Assembly (NCBI GenBank): GCA_964631835.1
Contig: CAZWAD010000005.1
Coordinates: 1 to 64,000, forward strand
Length of the DNA stretch: 64,000 bases
Source of the DNA: Bog-950 sp964631835
GTDB taxonomy: Bacteria; Bacteroidota; Bacteroidia; Chitinophagales; LD1
Direction: 5' to 3'
Part shown: one piece after another, positions 7,991 to 17,794 of the stretch
How positions within the stretch are numbered: the first letter of the stretch is position 1
Layout of the letters: each line of letters starts with the position of its first letter
Position numbers and translations under genes: made by a program
Notes under the pieces: generated by a model
What the model was told of the DNA's origin: nothing
Databases searched by the model: none
Seen by the model: the letters and a program-made list of their open reading frames with translations, nothing else

Positions 7991-9925
7991 ATGGCTCTCA
8001 ATTCAAAAATTCCTTCAGGCCCGCTGGCAGAAAAGTGGGACAACTATAAGGAGCACGCTAAACTGGTGAACCCGGCTAACAAAAGAAAGCTGGAAGTAAT
8101 TGTGGTGGGAACCGGTCTTGCCGGTGCAAGCGCTGCAGCAACTTTAGCTGAACTAGGTTACAAAGTAAAAGCATTTTGCTTCCAGGATTCACCGCGAAGA
8201 GCGCATTCTATTGCTGCTCAAGGTGGAATTAACGCAGCAAAGAATTATAAAAACGATGGCGACTCGGTTTACCGGTTGTTTTACGATACCATTAAAGGTG
8301 GCGATTTCCGCGCCCGCGAAGCAAACGTTTACCGCTTAGCCTATGTTTCAAGAAATATTATTGACCAGTGCGTGGCGCAGGGTGTTCCGTTTGCGCGTGA
8401 ATATGGCGGCTTGTTAGATAATCGCTCTTTCGGTGGCGCACAGGTTTCAAGAACTTTCTATGCCCGCGGACAAACCGGTCAGCAGTTGTTATTGGGCGCT
8501 TACGGTGCGCTTGAAAGACAAATTGGTTTGGGCAATGTAAAAATGTATTCGCGCCACGAGATGCTGGATGTAGTTGTTATTGACGGCAAAGCGCGTGGCA
8601 TCATTGCAAAAGATTTAGTAACCGGTGAGCTTGAAAAACATTTCGGTCACGCTGTGTTGCTTGCTTCCGGTGGTTACGGAAATGTTTTCTTTCTTTCTAC
8701 CAATGCTATGGGAAGTAACGTAACTGCTGCATGGAAAGCACACAAGAAGGGGGCTTACTTCGGCAATCCTTGCTATACGCAAATTCACCCAACTTGTATT
8801 CCTGTGACCGGTGATTACCAATCGAAGCTGACTTTAATGTCAGAGTCGTTGCGTAATGATGGTCGTGTTTGGGTTCCGAAGACAAAAGAAGATGCGAAGG
8901 CAATTCGCGAAGGCAAGAAAAAAGCTGAGGATATAAAAGAAGAAGACCGCGATTATTACTTAGAAAGAAAATATCCTTCGTTCGGAAATCTTTGTCCGCG
9001 CGATATTGCCAGCCGTGCAGCGAAAGAAGCCTGCGATGATGGCCGCGGTATTGTTCCTTCCGGTTTTGGTGTGTTTCTCGATTTTGCTGATGCCATCAAA
9101 CGTCTTGGAGTTGAAACGGTGAAAGCGCGTTATGGTGAGTTGTTCCCGATGTATCAAAACATCACCAACGAAGACCCGTTGAAAACACCCATGAAAATTT
9201 ATCCTGCGGTTCACTATGTCATGGGCGGTTTGTGGGTAGATTATGAATTGATGACAACCGTTACCGGTTTGTATTGTTTGGGTGAAGCGAATTTCAGCGA
9301 CCACGGTGCAAACCGGTTAGGCGCTTCGGCACTCATGCAAGGTTTGGCGGATGGTTACTTTGTGATTCCGTATACCATTGGCAATTATTTGTCGTCAGAG
9401 ATTTTTACCAAACCGATTCCGACTGATCACCCTGCTTTTGTGGAAGCAGAAAATGCAGTGAAAGAAAGAACGGAGAAACTTCTTTCGATAAAAGGGAAAA
9501 GAACTGTGGATGATTTCCACCGCCAGCTTGGAAAAATTATGTGGGAATATTGCGGAATGGCGCGCACAGCTGAAGGATTGACTAAGGCTCGGACCATGAT
9601 TCAGCAATTGCGCAAAGAGTTTTGGAGCGATGTAAACGTGCCGGGCACAGTAAACGAGTTCAACACTGAATTAGATAAGGCAGGACGTGTTGCTGATTTC
9701 ATCGAATTAGGTGAGCTGATGGTAATTGATGCGCTAAACAGAAACGAAAGCTGTGGCGGACATTTCCGTGTAGAATACCAGGAAGAAGGTGAAGCCAAGC
9801 GCGATGATGAAAACTACAAATATGCAGCAGCATGGGAGTTTACAGGTGTAGATGCCGACCCGGTCCTTCATAAAGAAGAATTGGTTTATGAGAATATTCA
9901 ATTGCAAGTAAGAAGCTATAAGTAA
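7991..9925 (+). CDS. sdhA: Succinate dehydrogenase / fumarate reductase flavoprotein subunit
   Basis: Catalytic subunit of complex II, 644 residues, normal for the Bacteroidota/epsilon-type enzymes. FAD-binding motif VVGTGLAGASAAATLAELG near residue 40; the RAHSIAAQGGINAAKN stretch contains the covalent FAD His. The active-site/capping segment includes YPAVHYVMGGLWVDYE, and GLYCLGEANFSDHGANRLG marks the C-terminal FAD region. It oxidises succinate to fumarate in the TCA cycle on the cytoplasmic side of the inner membrane. Lies between sdhC and sdhB in the same operon. Confidence 0.97.
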   Translation: MALNSKIPSGPLAEKWDNYKEHAKLVNPANKRKLEVIVVGTGLAGASAAATLAELGYKVKAFCFQDSPRRAHSIAAQGGINAAKNYKNDGDSVYRLFYDTIKGGDFRAREANVYRLAYVSRNIIDQCVAQGVPFAREYGGLLDNRSFGGAQVSRTFYARGQTGQQLLLGAYGALERQIGLGNVKMYSRHEMLDVVVIDGKARGIIAKDLVTGELEKHFGHAVLLASGGYGNVFFLSTNAMGSNVTAAWKAHKKGAYFGNPCYTQIHPTCIPVTGDYQSKLTLMSESLRNDGRVWVPKTKEDAKAIREGKKKAEDIKEEDRDYYLERKYPSFGNLCPRDIASRAAKEACDDGRGIVPSGFGVFLDFADAIKRLGVETVKARYGELFPMYQNITNEDPLKTPMKIYPAVHYVMGGLWVDYELMTTVTGLYCLGEANFSDHGANRLGASALMQGLADGYFVIPYTIGNYLSSEIFTKPIPTDHPAFVEAENAVKERTEKLLSIKGKRTVDDFHRQLGKIMWEYCGMARTAEGLTKARTMIQQLRKEFWSDVNVPGTVNEFNTELDKAGRVADFIELGELMVIDALNRNESCGGHFRVEYQEEGEAKRDDENYKYAAAWEFTGVDADPVLHKEELVYENIQLQVRSYK

Positions 9926-9936
9926 AAAGAAGAGCT

Positions 9937-10683
9937 ATGAAATTTAACCTCAAGGTTTGGAGACAAAAAAACGCTAACGCACAAGGCAAACTCGTTGACT
10001 ACACCATAGACAACATCAATGCTGATATGAGTTTTTTAGAAATGATTGATGTGCTGAATGATGAGTTAGTGCGCAAAGGAGAAGATCCTATTGCTTTTGA
10101 CCACGATTGCCGCGAAGGTATTTGCGGAATGTGCAGCATGTATATCAGCGGACGCGCACATGGGCCCCAGCATGCAGCAACTACTTGTCAACTTTATATG
10201 CGCTCGTTTAAAGATGGCGATACAATTTATGTAGAACCTTTCAGAGCCGGTGCATTTCCAATTATTAAAGACTTAGTGACTGACCGCACTGCATTCGACC
10301 GGATAATTGCTAAAGGAGGCTTCATTTCTGTAAATACAGGACAAGCACAGGATGCAAATAATCTTCCGGTTGCAAAAGAGGATGCCGAGAAAGCAATGGA
10401 TGCTGCAGCTTGTATTGGTTGCGGTGCATGTGTAGCCGCTTGTCCTAATAGCTCGGGTATGCTTTTTGTTTCTGCAAAAATCTCTCAACTGGCTCTATTG
10501 CCACAAGGCGAACCGGAAAGAAACATACGCGCCATTGAAATGGTAAACCAAATGGATGCCGAAGGTTTTGGCAACTGCACCAACATTGGTGCTTGCGAAG
10601 CGGAATGTCCTAAAGAAATTAAGCTTACCAATATAGCACGAATGAACAGGGAGTATCTGCTGGCTTCGATAATAAATGAATGA
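9937..10683 (+). CDS. sdhB: Succinate dehydrogenase / fumarate reductase iron-sulfur subunit
   Basis: 248-residue electron-transfer subunit. The [2Fe-2S] ligands are in CREGICGMC with a later Cys (ATTCQLY). The [4Fe-4S] and [3Fe-4S] motifs are CIGCGACVAACPN and CTNIGACEAECPKEI. It links SdhA to the haem-bearing SdhC. Last gene of the operon; no strong hairpin terminator follows. The next gene downstream is convergent. Confidence 0.97.
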   Translation: MKFNLKVWRQKNANAQGKLVDYTIDNINADMSFLEMIDVLNDELVRKGEDPIAFDHDCREGICGMCSMYISGRAHGPQHAATTCQLYMRSFKDGDTIYVEPFRAGAFPIIKDLVTDRTAFDRIIAKGGFISVNTGQAQDANNLPVAKEDAEKAMDAAACIGCGACVAACPNSSGMLFVSAKISQLALLPQGEPERNIRAIEMVNQMDAEGFGNCTNIGACEAECPKEIKLTNIARMNREYLLASIINE

Positions 10684-10750
10684 TTCTGGAGTTATTCATT
10701 TGCAAAATAGCTAAACAATGGTTCATTAGGTTTTCGGATAGATACTTCAC

Positions 10751-11418
10751 TTAGTAATAAACGTAACCAACGGAATCGTGCAATTGACCTGTACGATAGT
10801 ATTTCATGCGCTGTAAAACACGACCTGAAGAGTCTACAATGTATTTATAGGTAAAATACTGTGTAGTATCTCCTTTGTCGGTTACTCCCACCAGTTTTTT
10901 CAGCAAGTTGTTTTTTACAGCACAAATACAACCTGTAACACCATATAATAACGAGTTTACTGTTTTAGAATAATAATCATAAGTGTAAAAATATTCTGCC
11001 TGCCCTGGCTTTCTTTTTTTTCCGCGTAAGGGAATATAAGCCTCGCCCAAAATATTTCCCTCAATATCATAATCAAGCATCCATGCTCGGTTATCTCCGA
11101 TGACAGAGTCTAAGTGATGAGCGCCTTTTTCGACCAATGTATCATACCGTGAATAACCTCTGGGGTCTTTCCACTGTCTGTAAACATAATTGGCATTGTA
11201 CTGATAATCCCATGTTTCCCCATAGGGCGCATCCACATGGGTAACTCTTCCTTGAACATCGTAATAATAATTACTGCGCTGCCCGTTAAGATAATGTTGA
11301 ATATATTCTAAGCGGCCTTTTATAATTACCGATATTGTATCTTGTGGTTGAAAAAACCAAACAACAGGTTTGAAAAAATTATTAATAAGAAAGCAATTTT
11401 CAAAGAATTATTCGTCAT
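10751..11418 (-). pseudogene. Exported protein of unknown function, apparently frameshifted in its signal peptide region
   Basis: From the ATG at 11418 the minus strand encodes MTNNSLKIAFLLIIFSNLLF, a good signal peptide, but this frame stops after about 30 codons. The following frame is open to 10751 and encodes a Tyr-rich protein with repeated 'YxYDxxGR'-like strands (NYYYDVQGRVTHVDAPYGE and later YKYIVDSSGRVLQRMKYYRTG), resembling RHS/YD-type or YwqK-like periplasmic repeats. The two join cleanly if one base is added in the six-base homopolymer at 11351-11356. Either the gene is broken, it is phase-variable, or the base count is a sequencing error. No clear family. Confidence 0.6.
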
Positions 11419-11584
11419 GTTTCAAAAGTAGCCATCAAATACAAAGGTTTTGGAAAGATATTTTAAGATATGCAGTTAGCATATAATCAATTGTCACAGT
11501 TTTGTAAAATTTTGAGTAAAGATTTATAAAATTCGAAACTTTGGTAAATTATTGGTTAATTTCAGTTCGCGAAAGAAGCAGGAC

Positions 11585-12154
11585 ATGAAGCCCGGATTAT
11601 TTCTTACAGCGTTTTTTTTCTTAGCCTTGGGGTTTTTCAACTGCGTTAAAGCTGTCTCCGTAGGGCAGGTAATTGGACAAATCACAGAAAAGGAAAACAA
11701 CAAGCCGATTTCCTACGCTGAAGTTACTTTTGAAAATAGCATGGATAAAGTGGTAGTAACCGCTAACGAATACGGCTATTATTATGCCGATCACCTTCCT
11801 ACCGGCAAATACCAAATGAGGGTTTCGTTCAATAACCGAACTTTTTTCGCAAATAAAATCCGCGTTTACGATGGCTATACATCTGAAATAAATCTGAGCT
11901 TGAGCAATAATAACTCGTTGCCTTCTATTGTTCAGCTTGAAGATCCGGAGCCGGCAATTTTTGTTTCTAATGATGTGGTTTTGAAAAACAGTTCTGTCAA
12001 TCAGCCAACGCGTTCGTTAAGCGAAGTGTTAAGCGTTCAGCCGGGAATGGATGTAGTCAACGGCAAACTATACGTAAAAGGAAGCAGCCGTGTGCAGTTT
12101 TTTATTGACGGAACTCCGGTTATGGGCCCGCCTGTTTTGCAGCGTGTGTGGTGA
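11585..12154 (+). CDS. Exported CarboxypepD-reg / TonB-plug-like protein without barrel (copy 1)
   Basis: About 189 residues from the ATG at 11585 (start of a signal peptide MKPGLFLTAFFFLALGF). After cleavage comes a carboxypeptidase-regulatory-like beta domain (GQITEKENNKPISYAEVTF) and then a stretch like the plug of TonB-dependent receptors: LSEVLSVQPGMDVVNGKLYV and VQFFIDGTPV. It stops where a plug would continue into the beta-barrel. A second gene of the same design follows 35 bp downstream. So it is either a degenerate receptor or a member of a plug-only family; intact reading frame and signal peptide favour function. Likely located in the periplasm or outer membrane. Confidence 0.7.
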   Translation: MKPGLFLTAFFFLALGFFNCVKAVSVGQVIGQITEKENNKPISYAEVTFENSMDKVVVTANEYGYYYADHLPTGKYQMRVSFNNRTFFANKIRVYDGYTSEINLSLSNNNSLPSIVQLEDPEPAIFVSNDVVLKNSSVNQPTRSLSEVLSVQPGMDVVNGKLYVKGSSRVQFFIDGTPVMGPPVLQRVW

Positions 12155-12189
12155 TAAAACAGATTTCTTAAACATTAAAACAATAAACT

Positions 12190-12882
12190 ATGAAAACACA
12201 AAAATCAAAAAGGGGTATTATTCTGTTGTTGTTCTCTCTTTACGTTCAATTTTCTTTTGCATTAACCGGGGGAAGTATTATGGGACAGGTAACTGACCCG
12301 GAGACCAAAAACCCGGTAAGCGATGCGGCAGTTGTACTTGATTGCCAGGGGACTCAGAAAGTTTTCATGACAAATGAAAATGGATTTTATTATGCGAGTA
12401 ACATTTCTTCCGGGGTGTATAGCATTAAAGTTTCGTTTATGAGTAAAGTTTCAGAGCCGATAGTTGTAAAAGTCGGGGACGATGAAACTAAGGAGGTAAA
12501 TATTCTTTTCAGTGTCTATTTAAATATAGGCACTGTGATAGTTGAAAGTGACCCGATTGTTGATGCGCTTAACCCTACAAGCAGCAAAATTCCTCGAGTC
12601 GTCTTTGAAAAAATGCCTATCCAGAAAGTTACAGATTTAAATGAAATCATTGGTGGAGCAATAAAAATTGGTAACAACTATTATGTGCATGGCGCGCGTG
12701 CAGGAGGTGTTTCTTACTATATTGATGGCTGCAAAGTTATGGGCACTCCTAATATTCCTCTTTGCGGATTGGATACATACCAGAATTACACCGGATTTAT
12801 ACCGGCAAAATATGGCGATGCAACAGGGGGTGTAATAGTAATGGAAACAAGAAATTTCTTTGGTGAGCAGAACGATTTCTGA
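12190..12882 (+). CDS. Exported CarboxypepD-reg / TonB-plug-like protein without barrel (copy 2)
   Basis: 230 residues with a signal peptide (about 1-25), a carboxypeptidase-regulatory-like domain (GGSIMGQVTDPETKNPVSDA) and a more complete plug-like region. That region has VTDLNEIIGGAIKIGNNYYV, SYYIDGCKVMG and the plug-end motif AKYGDATGGVIVMETRN. The protein ends about ten residues later, with no barrel. Shares its plan with the preceding gene, so the pair probably arose by duplication. Two Cys (GCKV, LCGL) may form a disulfide. A strong hairpin terminator follows, supporting a two-gene operon. Function unknown. Confidence 0.75.
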   Translation: MKTQKSKRGIILLLFSLYVQFSFALTGGSIMGQVTDPETKNPVSDAAVVLDCQGTQKVFMTNENGFYYASNISSGVYSIKVSFMSKVSEPIVVKVGDDETKEVNILFSVYLNIGTVIVESDPIVDALNPTSSKIPRVVFEKMPIQKVTDLNEIIGGAIKIGNNYYVHGARAGGVSYYIDGCKVMGTPNIPLCGLDTYQNYTGFIPAKYGDATGGVIVMETRNFFGEQNDF

Positions 12883-12900
12883 GTATTCACTATAAATAAA

Positions 12901-12937
12901 AAAGCGTTCCGCAGAACTGCGGAACGCTTTTTTATTT
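12901..12937. terminator. Bidirectional hairpin terminator
   Basis: A 14-bp perfect stem (AAAGCGTTCCGCAG / CTGCGGAACGCTTT) with a 2-nt loop is followed by TTTATTTT. It lies between the convergent plug-like gene and the histidine kinase gene and can serve both. Confidence 0.9.
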
Positions 12938-12969
12938 TGTATGACTTAATAAATGTTTAAGCAGAAAAA

Positions 12970-14478
12970 TTACACTCTCGGAATAATTACTCTGAAAGTT
13001 GTCCCCTTGCCAACCTCGCTTTGCTTTACAAATATTTTTCCATTATGATATTCTTCCACTATTCGTTTGGTGAGAGATAACCCAAGCCCCCATCCTCTAC
13101 GTTTGGTGGAGTATCCCGGTTCAAAAATTGTCTCAAATTTATTCTTTGGAATACCTTTTCCTGTATCGCTTACATCAATTAAAATGTTTTTCGAGTCTGA
13201 AGTTGCCTGTACCTCAATTTCGCCTTCCCCGTCCATCGCATCCAGTGCATTTTTTAAAAGGTTTTCAAGGACCCAATCAAAAAGCTGTCGGTTAATGCCG
13301 AACCTAAGTTCTTCATTGCAGGAAATTGACATTTTTACTTTATCGCTTGCCCGCCTACGCATATAGTTTACGTTTCTATCAAGTGTTTCGTTTACATTTT
13401 CAGAATTTAACTGGGGAACCGAGCCGATTTTTGAAAACCTTTCTGCAACAAGAGATAGCCGGTTAATATCACTTTCCAATTCAGAAAGTATTTGCTGGTT
13501 TTGTTTCATGCCCTCAGTTTCACGGAGATATGCTACCCAACCTTCCAGTGAGGAGATTGGTGTTCCAAGTTGGTGTGCGGTTTCTTTAGCCATACCCACC
13601 CAAACCAAATTCTGCTCAGCCTTTCGGGCATTGCTGAAGGCGAGGTATGAAATCAGAAGAAAAGCTGCGAAAATACCAAGCTGAACAAAGGGGAAAACAC
13701 GAAGTTGCTTGAGGGTTTGAGAATCATCGTAGTATATTAACCGTTTTACCCCTTCTCCAAGGTCAGCGATAACCGGTTCGTGAGCGCTCTGCATTTGTTT
13801 AATCATTTTCAGCACGTCATCGGGGTTTTTCATTTTTACCGAATCAATATTACCGTATGCAATCACTTGTAGTTTTTCATCGGTCAAAATGGTGGGAGTA
13901 GATGCGGTGTTCACCACCACTTCCGAGATAAAGGTTTCAATCAGGTCATTCAGGGTTTGCCTTAGTTTGGTGAAAAGGTTAGAGTCTTTATAGTAAATGT
14001 AATTCTTGCTCACCTTGTAATCAACCAGAATGGGAGGATAAATTGAAAAATCTTCACGCATCTGTTCGGGAAGCTGATTAAAGTTGTTTACTCTTGGCAA
14101 AGAAATATTTCTTGCCCCGAGAATATTGCCCCTTTCGTCAGTCAGAATAGCGGGTATGTCATTATTTGAAGTAACTATTTCATTAAAGAAAGTTATCATT
14201 TCGTTGTCATCTACTTTCAGCAAGAATTTAGTTGATTGGGCGTAAACGTTAACCTTCTTTCGTTCATCAGCGGCAAGCTTTGTAAAAAGTTCTTTAGTAT
14301 ACCTAACTAAACGGGCCTTTCGTGCGATAGCCTCAGCCCATAGACGCGCTTTATATTTTTCCTCTTCGGCAATTTTATTAGCCAGTTGATTTGTATAAAC
14401 TACCGTTGCGATGCCGATGAAAACCCCCGTTAGCAGGAGAATGAGTTTAAGATTTGACTTACGGGTGTAGACGTCCAT
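12970..14478 (-). CDS. Membrane sensor histidine kinase
   Basis: About 502 residues from the ATG at 14478; an extra 14-residue leader is possible. A transmembrane segment near the N-terminus (LKLILLLTGVFIGIATVV), a sensor domain of about 230 residues and a second membrane segment (FVQLGIFAAFLLISYLAFS) frame a periplasmic sensor. Then come the H-box HQLGTPISSLEGW (phospho-accepting His), N-box ENLLKNALDAM, G1 DTGKGIP and G2 RGWGLGLSLTKRI of the ATPase domain. No response regulator is next to it, so it is an orphan kinase here. Nine bases separate it from the AsmA-like gene upstream, so both are likely co-transcribed. Confidence 0.93.
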   Translation of the reverse strand: MDVYTRKSNLKLILLLTGVFIGIATVVYTNQLANKIAEEEKYKARLWAEAIARKARLVRYTKELFTKLAADERKKVNVYAQSTKFLLKVDDNEMITFFNEIVTSNNDIPAILTDERGNILGARNISLPRVNNFNQLPEQMREDFSIYPPILVDYKVSKNYIYYKDSNLFTKLRQTLNDLIETFISEVVVNTASTPTILTDEKLQVIAYGNIDSVKMKNPDDVLKMIKQMQSAHEPVIADLGEGVKRLIYYDDSQTLKQLRVFPFVQLGIFAAFLLISYLAFSNARKAEQNLVWVGMAKETAHQLGTPISSLEGWVAYLRETEGMKQNQQILSELESDINRLSLVAERFSKIGSVPQLNSENVNETLDRNVNYMRRRASDKVKMSISCNEELRFGINRQLFDWVLENLLKNALDAMDGEGEIEVQATSDSKNILIDVSDTGKGIPKNKFETIFEPGYSTKRRGWGLGLSLTKRIVEEYHNGKIFVKQSEVGKGTTFRVIIPRV

Positions 14479-14529
14479 TAACAGATGTAAATATGTAAAA
14501 ATGAAGATGAGATTCCACAATCTTAACTT

Positions 14530-17136
14530 TTAGTCTGAAGTTGTATCAAAATCCAGGAACTGAGGCTGTTCGTGGACGTCAAAATGTTTTTCTTCTTTCC
14601 GCTCAACGCTACTTTGTGTAGCAGCTAAATTATTCTCTAATAGTTTTTTTAAAACTTCTTTTTCATTTCTGAAATCATTTTGAATTTTTTTTCGGATTGA
14701 AGACTTGTCAAACTTAATTTTCGGATTACTCATATCACCAGTCATCGAAAGATAGATATTAACTCCTTCATACGGGTCATTCTCTATGTAAGACGCCTCT
14801 TCGGTATGTCGCTTATACTTTTTAGCAAGCAGCTTATGCAAGTTAATCTTGAAATGATAATCAACTACGTTATCGAATGAATGATGTCCGTAAAACAAGA
14901 GGTTAAGTGCCGATGTTCTTATTTCAAACTCGGGGAAGTCAATCTGTCTTCCCGCGATTTTTATAGTGTTTTCAAGGTCTGCAAATTTAATGTGTTCAAG
15001 CTCCTCGATGCGTACAAACTTAGAAGCAGTGCGCAGAGGTTCAAATTTTAAAAGTTCGCCTTTCGTAATTTTAAAATCGACAATGGCTGCGAGAGCATTT
15101 TCATCCAAAACTTTATAATTCTTCCAGGTAAGGTCGAATGAAGTTACTGCTGAAACAGTACCTTTTAAATGCTTACCGGTTAACGTATTCTGTCCGAAAT
15201 TTTCGCATTGATTGAAAATGTCGGGTATGTCCATGCCAACAGCGCTTACATCCATTTTCAGATTCAGAGAGTTGTTGAGGGTAAAACTGACGAGCCCCTT
15301 AGCCCTTAAGTCACCGCTCATAGTTTTTGCAGTTAGTTGATTTACCCTAACTTGACCGGGTGATACTTGCAAGTTAGTCCGAAGATTTTCAAACTTCATT
15401 TTCCGAAACAAAAACTGCGTCATTTCCACATCAAGGTTCCCTTTCATACTGAAAATTTCGCGGATGTCAATCTTCTCTTTTAATGGAGCCTGGGACCGAT
15501 TCTTACGCATGTAATAAGCATCGAGGATTCCGGTAAGGTTGAATGTTTGTGTTTTTATTTTTCCGTTCACCTCCAGAATAGTATCATTTGCCTTTCGTTT
15601 TTCATTGAGATTGTAAATAAACTGCAAGAGATTTTCAATTCTGCCCCTGAAAGTGAAATCAGTGCTCAGAAAATTTAATGTGAAATCCTGTGCTTCGATG
15701 ACCTGATTGTCGTACTTTATTGAGCCATTTATGTTGCCATAAGTAATTCCATTTTGTTGAAATTCCACATCACTAAATTTAAGTTCACCTGTACCGGAAA
15801 GAGTTGAATTTTCAACACTTGTCAGGTCTGATTTTTTGCCTTTTAAGTGAAAACTATTGAACGTAATGAATCCCCCGATTTCACGAATTGTTGAATCGGG
15901 AATAAATGATGAAAGTTCTGAGAGGTAAAAAACACCATTTGCATAAAAATCAAAATCAGGTTCGGATAGTTTATTAAGTGACAGGCTGAACTTAAACGGA
16001 TGGTTATTGAGTGTGCAGTTGAAATTACTTATTACCAGTTGGTCGTTTCCATTTTCCTCCAGTTTATAAACGGCATTGGCATGCACATTTTTCAACAGTT
16101 TATTGTATTTGCTGATTCTTAATTCGCTTTCTTGTAAATCAATATTCACATATACTTTTGGCAAAGATGATTTGCTGATTATTCCTGTTACATCCGCTCT
16201 GATGGAATATCTGCCGCTTCCGTAAGCACCCACAAAATTGGATTTGTATTTTTCTGGAAAAAGTGAAAAGAGTGAGTGCGCATCTTCCCCTTTGTTTAAT
16301 AATTTGAAATCCAGTTGAATCCCATCTTTTGCAAAAGCAAAAAAACCTATGACATTAAACGCGGTCGCTTCAAGAGAGATTTTCCCTTTTTTGAAATTGA
16401 ACTTTTGTTTAAGTCTGTCTACTTCTAGGATTACCTCTGCAGATATATTTTTGCCTGCAAAAAAGTCTTCCCCATTGGTAAAAACCCGGTTTACAGTAAG
16501 TTTCCCTTTTGAATCCAAATCAAAGTTTTGTTCCCCTAAGTTTCCCTTTAGTGTTATATCTTTTAATTTCAAATCAATAACGGTTGATTGTGCCTTATGG
16601 ATATAGGTAAATCCCATTTGTTTAACCTTTGCGTTTTTCAACAGGATAGAAAACTTGTTTTTTGATTTTCTTGTATCAGACTTAATAATATCGAAGTTGT
16701 TCTTGCCGGTTTCATCTGTGTATAAGTTAAGTTCGCCATTACGAACTAAGACCCTTGAAAACTCAATCTCATCTTTCATAAGACTGAAAATGTCACACAG
16801 AAATGAAACTTCTTGAGCCGATAGTAATTTTTTATTCCCTTTCTGGATTCTATCGTCTATCTGAACATTGTTAAAACTTATAGAGGCATTCGGAAAATGT
16901 TTTAGTAATGATAAATCAACGCTTCCATTTATTTTAATCGGAACATTTACCTGGTTACTTATTTCTTCGACTATTGCCTTCTTAATCCTGTCCTCCAAAA
17001 GCTGTGCAGATATAGTAGCAACCACAATTAACCCGACAATTGCAAAAAGCAGAATAAGAAAGATTCGCTTCCATTTACTCTTTTTGTTGCCAGCCCGATT
17101 GGTTTTACTTTCTCGTGCTTCCACTTCTTTTTTCAA
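14530..17136 (-). CDS. AsmA-family envelope protein
   Basis: 868 residues: basic cytoplasmic N-terminus, one transmembrane helix (IFLILLFAIVGLIVVATISA) and a long beta-strand-rich periplasmic part. The start of that part, INGSVDLSLLKHFPNASISF, is the AsmA N-terminal signature. The end (YHFKINLHKLLAKKY, SMTGDMSNPKIKF) is typical of the AsmA C-terminal region in Bacteroidota. The family is related to bridge-like lipid-transfer proteins and is linked to outer-membrane assembly. Transcribed ahead of the histidine kinase gene. Confidence 0.88.
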   Translation of the reverse strand: MKKEVEARESKTNRAGNKKSKWKRIFLILLFAIVGLIVVATISAQLLEDRIKKAIVEEISNQVNVPIKINGSVDLSLLKHFPNASISFNNVQIDDRIQKGNKKLLSAQEVSFLCDIFSLMKDEIEFSRVLVRNGELNLYTDETGKNNFDIIKSDTRKSKNKFSILLKNAKVKQMGFTYIHKAQSTVIDLKLKDITLKGNLGEQNFDLDSKGKLTVNRVFTNGEDFFAGKNISAEVILEVDRLKQKFNFKKGKISLEATAFNVIGFFAFAKDGIQLDFKLLNKGEDAHSLFSLFPEKYKSNFVGAYGSGRYSIRADVTGIISKSSLPKVYVNIDLQESELRISKYNKLLKNVHANAVYKLEENGNDQLVISNFNCTLNNHPFKFSLSLNKLSEPDFDFYANGVFYLSELSSFIPDSTIREIGGFITFNSFHLKGKKSDLTSVENSTLSGTGELKFSDVEFQQNGITYGNINGSIKYDNQVIEAQDFTLNFLSTDFTFRGRIENLLQFIYNLNEKRKANDTILEVNGKIKTQTFNLTGILDAYYMRKNRSQAPLKEKIDIREIFSMKGNLDVEMTQFLFRKMKFENLRTNLQVSPGQVRVNQLTAKTMSGDLRAKGLVSFTLNNSLNLKMDVSAVGMDIPDIFNQCENFGQNTLTGKHLKGTVSAVTSFDLTWKNYKVLDENALAAIVDFKITKGELLKFEPLRTASKFVRIEELEHIKFADLENTIKIAGRQIDFPEFEIRTSALNLLFYGHHSFDNVVDYHFKINLHKLLAKKYKRHTEEASYIENDPYEGVNIYLSMTGDMSNPKIKFDKSSIRKKIQNDFRNEKEVLKKLLENNLAATQSSVERKEEKHFDVHEQPQFLDFDTTSD

Positions 17137-17223
17137 CGTAAAGAGCTTTTATAAATTTCGTTCTGGCCCATTTCAATATATACAAAATCAAAAAAACTTA
17201 TTTTCACGAACAGCAGCCATAAA

Positions 17224-17706
17224 ATGAAAGGTATTTTTTTTGCAGGTTTAGTGTTAATAATTTTTTGTTCTTGCAAAACGCAGAGAAAAACGATTGCTGA
17301 TGTTGCGCCTGTAGAAGATACATTAACAGATAACTCACACCGTAAGCTATTGCGCGACAAAGAAATTTTTTCTTCCGTTACAGAAGTTGTTCCCTTGGAT
17401 ACCGTTTTTATCCGGAAAGACACACTACATCTGCTGACTAAAAAAATTCTGGGCTGCGATACTGAAAATTTCAAGTTGTTTTGGAACGGAACTGTGCTCA
17501 AATCACTTCCGCCACAGGCCAATGTTAAATTATTTCAGCAAGTGAATGCCGATTGTAAAGAACGCCATGTTTTTCACCTCACCTATAATATTTCGCCCCT
17601 CAGACTTAAAAATGATTCACTTTCTGTAAGCAATGAATCTTTGTGGAGCAAAGTAACCGTTGTTAAAGTTGGAGGCTGGAAAAATATTCTGAAGTATGAG
17701 TTTTAG
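17224..17706 (+). CDS. Small lipoprotein of unknown function
   Basis: 160 residues with a lipoprotein signal peptide ending in IIFCSC (Cys lipidation site near residue 16). The rest is a mixed alpha/beta sequence with no recognised domain (LGCDTENFKLFWNGTVLKSL). Divergent from the AsmA-like gene, and upstream of the ribosomal-protein operon but on its own promoter side. Possibly outer-membrane attached. Confidence 0.75.
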   Translation: MKGIFFAGLVLIIFCSCKTQRKTIADVAPVEDTLTDNSHRKLLRDKEIFSSVTEVVPLDTVFIRKDTLHLLTKKILGCDTENFKLFWNGTVLKSLPPQANVKLFQQVNADCKERHVFHLTYNISPLRLKNDSLSVSNESLWSKVTVVKVGGWKNILKYEF

Positions 17707-17743
17707 ATATTGCGGTTAAGATTGTTGAGGGGATGACCAATCC

Positions 17744-17774
17744 TTGCTTTTTCCATATTAAAATAGCATATTTG
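17744..17774 (+). promoter_or_regulatory. Promoter of the rpmB operon
   Basis: TTG at 17744-17746 and CATATTTG at 17767-17774 are separated by 20 bases. This is close to the Bacteroidota pattern TTG-N19/20-TAnnTTTG (one mismatch in the first base of the -7 box). The start codon of L28 is 20 bases further on. Confidence 0.6.
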
Positions 17775-17794
17775 CGCTCCCAAAATTTAAAGTA

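Noticed and set aside
12901..12937. A regulatory RNA between the plug-like and kinase genes
   Set aside because: It is a plain terminator stem with T-run.
16349..16606. Plus-strand ORF inside the AsmA-like gene
   Set aside because: Shadow frame of a clearly coding minus-strand gene.
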